DNA from: Acanthosoma haemorrhoidale
Taxonomy: Eukaryota > Arthropoda > Insecta > Hemiptera > Acanthosomatidae
Length of the DNA: 64,000 nt
NCBI GenBank assembly: GCA_930367205.1
Contig: OV884012.1
Span: 151,109,405 to 151,173,404, forward strand
Reading direction: 5' to 3'
The notes under the pieces were generated by a model. The model ran no database searches and was not told the DNA's origin. It saw only the letters and a list, made by a program, of their open reading frames with translations. The translations under genes and the position numbers were made by a program. The stretch's first letter is position 1. The number at the start of each line of letters is the position of its first letter. Below, in pieces: positions 56,479 through 64,000 of the stretch.

Positions 56479-59293
56479 ATGACATTACGGCTATTAATCT
56501 TCGCGAAGCAAGTACATAGTATGGAAAAAAAAGTCAATTCTTTAAGGAAGAATTATTCCTTTAGAAATAAAAAAACTAAACTTAACAGTGATTCCTTGAA
56601 GCAAGATGAGAAGGATGTACCTGGCACCACAGAAGGAGGGGTAAATGAAAACACACTGTTGGTGGCGGATGATGTAAGTACAAAGTTTCAAAATTTGGAG
56701 CAAAGTCCTAGTTCTAATCAAAAAACTAAGCCAACTAACTCGGGAAAGAGAAAACGGCCTATTAAAATATCATACAATGATACTGACAATGGAGACAAAT
56801 GGGAGCCTGATAACTGGAAACATATTTTAGAGAATATAAGAGAAATGAGAAAATCTATGGATGCTCCAGTGGATACAATGGGTTGTGATGTTAGTTATGA
56901 CTTGAATTTACCTCCTGAGGTAGGTTTGAAACTTTTTCATAGTAAAGCGTTTTGCAAAATGTGTTGACTGATTCCTAAATGTTAATTATGTCAGGTCAGA
57001 AGATACCATGTTCTTATTTCATTGATGCTGTCCAGCCAAACTAAAGATGAAGTTAATTTTGCAACCATGGAGAAACTGAGAGAGCATGGATTAACTATTG
57101 ATAATATTTTAAATACAGATGATAACACTTTAGGAATGTTAATTAAATCTGTAGGATTTTGGAAGGTTGGTTTTTCTGGAAACTAATTTAGGTTTGATAT
57201 GCTATATTTTTAAAGAACTAATTATTAATATTTTTTAGTGTTAGTGAAACATTGTGCCTTCGCCAGGATTCAGACCAGGGACTCCTTGATGTAAGGGCTA
57301 CTGTCCGTCACATCATTGCTTAGATAGACTCTGTTGGCAGGTCTAACTTTCTTATAAATGACTAACTTGTCATTTCTCAAAAAACATTATAATTTATGAA
57401 ATTCTCAAAGTTAACTAGGGAGATAAGAACTAAAAAAATAATAACAGTCTGCTTGGAGTTGGGCCTGTTCGCTCTATAAAGTTGTAACCAGGTCCATGGT
57501 TAGAGACCCCGACTGCGGCACTATTTTTCCCTTACACCAAAATATTTTTTAAATTTTCTCAGTGGATTATATACCACAATTAAAATAATAATTGATAAGC
57601 TGTTACATTTAGGGCTATTATTTTTAGCAATAAAATAATAATAGTAATTCTGCAATTTGTAGACTAAAGTGAAATATATCCGGGAAACAACTCGGATTCT
57701 CAAAAATAAATTTAATTGTGATATTCCGAAGACTGTGGAAGAATTGTGTACATTGCCAGGTGTTGGACCGAAGATGGCTCATCTAGCAATGAATTGTGGC
57801 TGGGGCATAGTAACTGGCATAGGTACGAGTTTTATTCTATATATTTAATTGATTATTTTTTAAATGTTTTATTTTAAGGAATATAGGTGATGCTTCCTGA
57901 TAAACAACCAGCTGGATTAATTTAAATGAAAACAATATAACTTTAGGTACTTAACTATGTATCCAAATTTTACTATAGTTTTCATAATAACTGGGTGAAA
58001 TTGTACCTAGCTGCAAGGAATGATAAAACAGACCAGCTCCACTGACACTTGATATATATTCTGGTGGACAAGCAGAAAAATATTTGGTGGAACAAATCTT
58101 TTTTTACTATAGCAATAATGCCACAGAAATTCATGGATATATTAATCCACATGCTGTTATACACTTATTGTGATTTACTTACTTTTAGGTTTTTATTATT
58201 TCAAACCAGTAATGTTATGTTTTTACCTGTTTTTGTGAGTCCTCAGATTGGCCTACACCCATGAAATTTCACATGGAGGTCCCATTTGATGTTGCGATAA
58301 CTTGAAAAACGTGTTCAACAATATAAAGCATTAAGTCTCAATAATTAATTACTTGGTATCAAACAAAGTCAGTATTTTTTCTATAATTTTAAGTAAATAT
58401 AAAAATGGATGATCTATAATTAAAAATGTCAATAAAACTATCATTAAAATTATGTTGACAATAGGGCTTACAGTCACTGTGAGTGCTGAGTATAAAAGGA
58501 TTTGAAGATTTATATTGGAAAGATCAACCACTCGTGTAGGATTTATTGTCTATTGCTAGAGAGCCCCTAGACCGATTATTGGGTACATCATGGGTTTGAG
58601 TATCAAACTGGTTTATTTACAATATATGTCTGTGGTCAACGGGGTTTGAGGCAGCAGCAGTGTTAGGGGTGGGAGTTCCCTAGGCTTAAGTACTCAGTTC
58701 GCGAGATGTTTATTAGATTGCACATGTGGCTTGTCAGCTTGTCGTTAAATTCCTTGAACAAGTGGGCTTATAATTCTTTATTAATCTTGTAGTTTCTTAT
58801 GGCGTTTTGATTATAATGTAGAGGATTTTGTTTTGGAATTTTTGTCATTTGTTAAGTAGTATTTCATATCTGGTTAGCCAAACAGGGAAGCATTTTTGGT
58901 TCATTAAAAAAATTAATACTTATAAAGAGGTTCTTCAGTGCTGTAAGATCTGTGGCAATGTCATGGAGCATATCTCCAGCAACCTGGTGAAAAATTGCCA
59001 CCTGCTAGACTTATTTAAGAGCTGTTAAGAATTTAGTGAAGAAAATAGAATTTTTATTTGTTGCAGGTGTTGATGTACATGTGCATAGAATAAGTAACCG
59101 TCTTCAGTGGGTCCGTAAACCAACAAAAACACCAGAAGCCACAAGGTGTGAATTAGAATCTTGGCTACCAAAGGAATTTTGGAAGGAAGTGAATCATCTT
59201 TTAGTTGGGTTTGGACAGACTATCTGCCGCAGCAAACCTGATTGTTCATCTTGTCTTAATAAATCCGTTTGTCCAGCATCTCTTGTTAAATAA
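56479..59293 (+). CDS. NTHL1: Endonuclease III homologue (NTHL1), four exons
   Basis: Exons 56479-56919, 56995-57165, 57663-57822 and 59067-59293 join in frame with GT-AG introns into a 332-residue protein (human NTHL1 is about 312). It is a bifunctional DNA glycosylase/AP lyase that removes oxidised pyrimidines in base-excision repair. Residues 1-16 ([15 protein letters not shown]) look like a mitochondrial presequence; a Lys/Arg-rich linker with KRKRP follows. The conserved core starts at WEPDNW (about 114). The helix-hairpin-helix LPGVGPK (235-241) carries the catalytic Lys241. Asp260 in GVDVHVHR is the catalytic acid. Four Fe-S cysteines are C311, C317, C320 and C326; the first spacing is C-x5-C, not the usual C-x6-C. 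An in-frame TTG lies 33 bases upstream, but the ATG is preferred. AATAAA overlaps the stop codon. Confidence 0.93.
57235..57340 (-). repeat. SINE-like segment in NTHL1 intron 2
   Basis: On the minus strand GAGTCCCTGGTCTGAATCCTGG followed by GAAGGCAC resembles the box B and 3' half of tRNA-derived SINE heads (GGTTCGAATCC-like). Box A is not clear. It is probably an old SINE insertion inside the 497-bp intron. Confidence 0.3.
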
Positions 59294-62100
59294 AACATTT
59301 TTCATTTGTATATTTGAGGAATAGTTAGTAATATTTTTTTATTCAAAATCTTTTTATTTTTTATTAAAACAAGCTATAAAAAAAAACCAATTGTATCTTC
59401 ATTTACCATGTCACCACTATGATACCCAAATCTGATTACAAGCTCACTTTACTTTATGCCGAGTGAGCTCTGCAAACATCAAAAATTAAGTAAGACAAAA
59501 GAGTTAATATATTTACTGCAGTAACATTGCATACACTTTCATACTTATTTAAACATACTGTTTATTTTGGTAGAAGAAAAGTCAAAGCAAAAAATACTTT
59601 TTGGCCTTCCTTGCTCCAAAAAATTTATCAAATAAAACCCCATTACATTTAATAACATATATAATCCCTTAAATTTGAATTCTCTATCCACTCCTCCTAC
59701 AAAAGAACTTGCCTATTTTACCTCTTCACTATGCTCACAAAATGAGCTTTTTTTCATTGGTAACTCAAATCTGTTTTATTTGCTACCTCCCAGTTTTCAA
59801 ATCCAGTATTTATTAATTTCTTCTTTACTCACAACCACCTATACGATGCCAAAATCTGGATACAAGCTCACTTTGCTTTATGCTGATTGAGCTCTGTAAG
59901 CATCAAAAATCCTTACACACCTTTACCCACCACTTTCTCCCTAGTTTGAGTGATATCCCTAGTCGTTTGCAAAGTAGTACTTCATATCTGGGTAGCCAAA
60001 CAGTGGGAGAATATGTGAGGATTCACATATTGTTCAAATAGTGTTTTGTTGATCAATACTGTGACAGTTTGTCTACATGTGTGTGCGTGTTGCAGCTTAG
60101 AGTATAGGAGAATTTTACTTTTCTTCTTCCTTTTGGTGAATTTTGAAGAAGTGAATGTATTTATCCTTAGCCTATTACGGGAGAACTATTATTATATATG
60201 AGTATAACCTCATCAAATATTTTCATTTCATTAGAAATTGTGAAGCTAAACTTGTTCACTGTATGACTGTATATATTTCCTAAAGGCAATTTTAATGTTA
60301 TCTTTGGTTGAAAACTTCTTTGGCTTTAATTCTTTATTTAAAAGGGAAATAGGTCTTTTCAATGAGCAAATAAACTGAAGTTAAACGAATAATTTTTGGG
60401 ACCTTAAAATATTCTTACTTATAAAGAGGATCTTCAGTGCTGTCGCTTCATCGGTTCAGTGAGCAGCATTGTTGATAGCTTTTGCATAATATTTCACTTC
60501 GGATCGTATTTTCTTTTGTAGTATAACTTAAAAATGATGTTTTTAAATAGTAAAAATGACTTAATGAACTTTTGTGATTATCAAGTCAAGTAATGTTTTG
60601 TTTTAACAGTCCCTCTTGTAACTTCCAGAGTGCTGACACATCTCAAATAAGTTGAGGGAACTATTCCTTACTTTTATACAGAATAAAAAAGCATTGTATT
60701 TTTTTTATTAGCTGAAACTTGGATAGTTTATTTCAGCCTAATATTTTGTTTGGGATCTTAAAGACTTCGGTGGCAATGTCATGGAGGATACCTCCAGGAT
60801 CCTGGTGGAAAATTGCCACCTAATAGAACTATTCATGAGCTGTTAGGAATTAAGTCAAGAAATAGAATTTGTCTTTATTTGTTGCAGGTGTTGATGTACA
60901 TGTGCATAGAATAAGTAACCGTCTTCAGTGGGTCCGTAAACCAACAAAAACGCCAGAAGCCACAAGGTGTGAATTAGAATCTTGGCTACCAAAGGAATTT
61001 TAAAAGGAAGTGGACCATCTTTTAGTTGGGTTTGGACAGACTATCTGCCGCAGCAAACCTGATTGTTCATCTTGTCTTAATAAATCTCTTTGTCCAGCAT
61101 CTCTTGTTAAATAAAACATTTTTCATTTGTGTAAGTAAATGAGGAATAGTTAATATTTTTTTATTTAAAATCTCTTTATTTTTTATTAAAACAAGCTATA
61201 AAAAAACCAATTGTATCTTCATTTACCATGTCACCACTATGATAGCCAAATCTGGATACAAGCTCTCTTTCTTTTATGCTGAGTGAGCTCTGCAAACATC
61301 AAAAATTAGTTAATATATTTACTGCAGTTATAAACATATAAGTTAATATTTATTTAAAACACTGTTTATTTTTGTAGAAAAAAATTCAAAGGAAACAATA
61401 CTTTATAGACATTCCTCCTCCAAAATTTATCGAATAAAACCCCATTACATTTAATAACATATATAATCCCTTAAATTTGAATTCTCTATCCACTCCTACA
61501 AAAGAACTTGCTTATTTTACCTCTTCACTATGGTCACAAAATTATCTTTTTTTCATCGGTAACTCAAACCTGTTTTATTTGCTCCCTCCCAGTTTTCAAA
61601 TCCAGTATTTATTAATTTCTTCTTTACTCACAACCCACCACTTTCTCCCTAGTTTGAGTGATATCCCTAGTCGTTTGCAAAGTAGTACTTCATATCTGGG
61701 TAGCCAAACAGGGGAGAATATGTGAAGATTCACATATTGTTCAAATAGTGTTTTGATCAAGAATGTGACAGTCTGTCTACATGTGTGTGCTAGTGGCAGC
61801 TTAGAGTATAAGAGTATTTTACTTTTCTTCCTTATCAAATATTTTCATTTCATTAGAAATTGTATAGCTAAACTTGTTCATTGTATGACTATATATGTTC
61901 TAAAGACAATTTTAATGTTATCTTAGGTTGGAAACTTCTTTTGTAAAAGGGAAATATTTTTTTTTTTAATGAGGATGTGTAAACTAAAGTTGAACGAATA
62001 AGTTTTGATTCATTAAAAAATCATCAGTGCTGTTTCTTCAGTTCAGCGAGCGCCATTGCCGATAGCTTTTGGATAATATTTCACTTGGGATCCTAAGTTG
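58805..62100 (+). repeat. Tandem segmental duplication covering the NTHL1 last exon and flank
   Basis: Unit 1 (about 58960-60500) contains the end of intron 3, exon 4 and the 3' flank. Unit 2 (about 60750-62095) repeats it, with an offset of 1821 bp at the exon, 1802 bp further on, and less after a deletion of about 90 bp in unit 2. The distal boundary sequence (AGTAGTAYTTCATATCTGG...TAGCCAAACAG, then CTTCAGTGCTGT) occurs at about 59975, 60435 and 61685, and once more in shortened form before unit 1 (about 58855-58950). So a third partial repeat lies upstream. Sequence identity within exon 4 is very high. Confidence 0.88.
60888..61114 (+). pseudogene. Duplicate of NTHL1 exon 4
   Basis: This 227-bp segment corresponds base for base to NTHL1 exon 4 (59067-59293), with the splice acceptor TTGTTGCAG intact at its left. 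The Trp codon at residue 296 has become TAA (61011-61013, two base changes), and an Asn codon has become Asp just after. The Fe-S cysteine segment is retained, including the short C-x5-C spacing. Splicing to it instead of exon 4 would yield a protein that ends before the Fe-S cluster. It has no other exons of its own. Confidence 0.92.
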
Positions 62101-62233
62101 TATTTATGAAAACACTCATTAAGATTTTTATTATTATAAGTCCTTCAAGGTTGAGTCTTCGGAGTGTGAATATTTTGGCCTATGTTTCCGAAGAGTTGAT
62201 CCACAACTTCCATTCGGAGAACAGACTCAGGTC
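61115..62233. other. Rest of duplicated unit 2, noncoding
   Basis: This copies the 3' flank of NTHL1. The 82-codon frame at 61477-61725 and its counterpart at 59675-59890 are a shared AT-rich frame with no motif and are not treated as genes. Confidence 0.5.
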
Positions 62234-63159
62234 TTAAGCTGTCAAGGTCACTTTTAATTTTTTTTGTTTTATGAAAGATGATGACCATAGGCCACAATCA
62301 AACGCTGAAGAAGGCAATTCCTTTTTATTGCAGCTTTTTAAGACTATACTGGGCATTAGATCTTGGCCAAGTTCATTTAGATTTGGGAATGCTTTAATAT
62401 GTAATTGAATTTCGGAAGGTGTCATATGTAAGAGTGAACAATTTTTAGCTACTTGGTTTTTAATTTCTTATTCAAAAGGCTGGTTAATGGATATTAATTA
62501 GGCCTGGTATCAATTGATTTTTTCTAGCTCTTGTTTTGCATGACTTTTCATTTCATGTTTGTCAGTTAGTTACTTTGTTCTCGGCCAACTTTATGTATTC
62601 AGTTCTTTTATAGTAATGACTTATAAATTAAAATGAGTTGGTTTGTTTTCCTGATATTTCTATTAGGTGGAATAATGTATTTATTTATATAGGATTGCAT
62701 GAAGTTTTGATTATGTATGTGCCCTGTGTTGGCTGGTAGCTTAAAGGAAGTGATATTAGTCATTTTCAGTTTGAATTTGTCCCAGTCTAATTTTCCATTC
62801 ATTAGTCTCTGCGGAGCGGGCGGTAGTGAAGGCAGGGCTTGGAAGCTTTTAACACTTGGGAGAAATGATCAGAATCTAATTCCTGGTTGACCATTTGATA
62901 AAGAGGAATAAATAAAACCTATCAATACGTCCAGAATGTGAGGTAAACATCTCGACTGTGTTTGCAAGAATGTTGTTTGCTTCGTGTGCCCTGATGTGGT
63001 GTGTAGTTCTAAATTGTTATTGTAGCTTAAAAGTTTTGCCTGCTCGAATTTGTTTTACGAAAATACCCCAGATGAGTGCCATAGGTTCGACGAACGATTA
63101 TTATTTAGATTAGGACATTATGTGATAGCCATTATTTCATTAATAGACAAATAACTTAC
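62234..63159. other. Intergenic / intron of the NSUN6-type gene; unassigned minus frame
   Basis: This lies downstream of the last visible NSUN6-type exon. A 63-codon minus frame at 62234-62425 (SEIQLHIKAFPNLNELGQDL...) is not recognised. No exon encoding the conserved NSUN6 C-terminus (a GFFIAKF-like motif) was found here. Confidence 0.4.
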
Positions 63160-63314
63160 CTCTGGTAATCCTGGATGTCCAAGTAAAGGTTCCACTTTTT
63201 TTAATTCGAGCTCTGGAAAATGCTTCAGCGCCCATGATACCATCTCTTCATTTTCTTCTAATGTTATAGTGCAAGTGCTGTATACCAGTAATCCTCCATC
63301 ACACAAAGCTTTAA
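63160..63314 (-). CDS. NSUN6: NSUN6-type RNA m5C methyltransferase, internal exon (motif VI)
   Basis: A 155-bp minus-strand exon (acceptor GGCAG before 63314, donor GAG|GTAAGT at 63160/63159). It encodes KALCDGGLLVYSTCTITLEE, then NEEMVSWALKHFPELEL and ends LGHPGLPE. YSTCTIT is motif VI of the NOL1/NOP2/Sun family, whose Cys is the nucleophile that attacks cytosine C6. It starts with the last two bases of a codon and ends in phase 0. It joins in frame to the exon at 63410-63710. The following exon with the C-terminus is not visible in the window, so the gene is partial here. Confidence 0.85.
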
Positions 63315-63409
63315 CTGCCTATAGTAATAAATGGCATTTATGAATGAAATATATTTCATTTCTTAAATTATAAAGAAGTTTACAAAGAATAATTAAACAT
63401 AAATTATAC

Positions 63410-63710
63410 TTGCACTTCGAAAAAGCTGACGCTGAAGAAATACGAATGATTTTAGTTGAGAGGGCAATATCTCATTCATAAGAGACGGACGTTGCCCAAG
63501 GGCTGAACATGGTGGATCCAGTAGTACAGCTGAGAACGATTCTTTACAAAAAGGTGGACCAGATAAGCTGCAGATATCGGTTTCATCTTCAGCAACACAT
63601 TTGGTTGAATCACACAAGTAGCACTTGACATTTGTGAGACCAAACCTTTCGCAAAGCTTGACAATTCTTGACACCTTTTCTGGAGTTTTATCCAATGCCG
63701 TGACCACTCC
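63410..63710 (-). CDS. NSUN6: NSUN6-type RNA m5C methyltransferase, internal exon (motif IV)
   Basis: A 301-bp minus-strand exon (acceptor TTTTTTAG before 63710, donor GCAA|GTATAA). It encodes VVTALDKTPEKVSRI, the SAM-binding strand with its acidic residue, then CYLCDSTKC, ESFSAVLLDPPCSALGQRPS and LQRQLF. LLDPPCS is motif IV, whose Cys resolves the covalent intermediate. GQRP after it and the LQRQLF segment are features of NSUN6, which methylates C72 of certain tRNAs, rather than NSUN2 or NOP2. The family assignment is by remembered similarity. Exons with the PUA domain and motif I (DMCAAPG) lie beyond the right edge. Confidence 0.85.
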
Positions 63711-64000
63711 CTAAAAAATCTTCTTACATTGTCAATATGTGAATAATAATAATTAAATGATGAGAGTAAGTCAAAAAATATAGTCCTGAGACATTTTTCC
63801 CTGTGGACCCCACTAAAAAATTATAGAATACTAAAATTTGGACATTTTCTTTGGTCAATATATGGATTTGAAATTTAAAGTTTTCCATCTTTGAATTCAA
63901 AAGTATGTACATTTAATCACCGAGCACATTCTTTTTCTCTATTTTTCAGTTCTTCATCAAACATGATTAAAAACTCCTAATCCTTGGAACTTGAATATTT
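63711..64000 (-). other. Intron of the NSUN6-type gene (right edge)
   Basis: AT-rich sequence upstream of the exon on the minus strand. No further exon is recognised before the window ends. Confidence 0.5.

Noticed and set aside
59675..61725. Paired 71/82-codon frames as a duplicated small gene
   Set aside because: They lie in the duplicated NTHL1 3' flank, differ by indels that change the frame, and lack any motif.

Overview
This window looks like a stretch of an insect (at least arthropod) nuclear genome. It is AT-rich and full of transposable elements, with eukaryotic genes carrying short GT-AG introns. There are no bacterial operons. Two host genes are recognised with confidence, and both lie at the right edge: a complete four-exon endonuclease III homologue (NTHL1, + strand, 56479-59293) and two internal exons of an NSUN6-type RNA cytosine-5 methyltransferase (minus strand, 63160-63710). 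The two genes converge. A third probable gene start is one signal-peptide exon on the minus strand at 46196-46256. The species cannot be fixed from sequence alone.

Layout. 0.2-1.1 kb: an internally deleted Tc1/mariner copy with terminal inverted repeats and TA duplications. 2-25 kb: mostly unannotatable AT-rich DNA, scattered with 5'-truncated copies of one jockey-type non-LTR family (called jockey-A here; 2.0, 5.3, 13.0, 19.1 and 20.6 kb). It also holds a retroelement tail, a foldback repeat, a diverged direct repeat and an RTE-like reverse transcriptase scrap. 25.2-30.7 kb: an almost intact Ty3/gypsy LTR retrotransposon on the minus strand, with identical 186-bp LTRs, a TTAG target duplication, PBS and PPT. 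Its gag and pol share one frame and are split by a TGA; a second stop lies in integrase. 32.5-38.3 kb: a homogeneous satellite of 21 units of 277 bp. 38-46 kb: AT-rich DNA with a poly(A)-ended retroelement and a few GC-rich islands. 46.6-55.0 kb: a nest of elements. A decayed second jockey family (jockey-B, minus strand) is interrupted by a jockey-A copy with a 12-bp target duplication and by a solo LTR with a 5-bp duplication. The solo LTR belongs to the family of the CsRn1/Kabuki-like gypsy fragment that abuts jockey-B head to head at 52.3-55.0 kb.

56.4-64 kb: NTHL1 encodes a predicted 332-residue bifunctional base-excision-repair glycosylase, with the catalytic Lys and Asp and four Fe-S cysteines. 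Its last exon and 3' flank have been tandemly duplicated about 1.8 kb downstream; the extra exon carries an in-frame stop. The duplicated block fills the space between NTHL1 and the NSUN6-type gene.

No new multi-gene system is convincingly present. The observations most worth following are the gag-TGA-pol arrangement, the 277-bp array, the shortened cysteine spacing in NTHL1 with its duplicated terminal exon, and the orphan signal-peptide exon.
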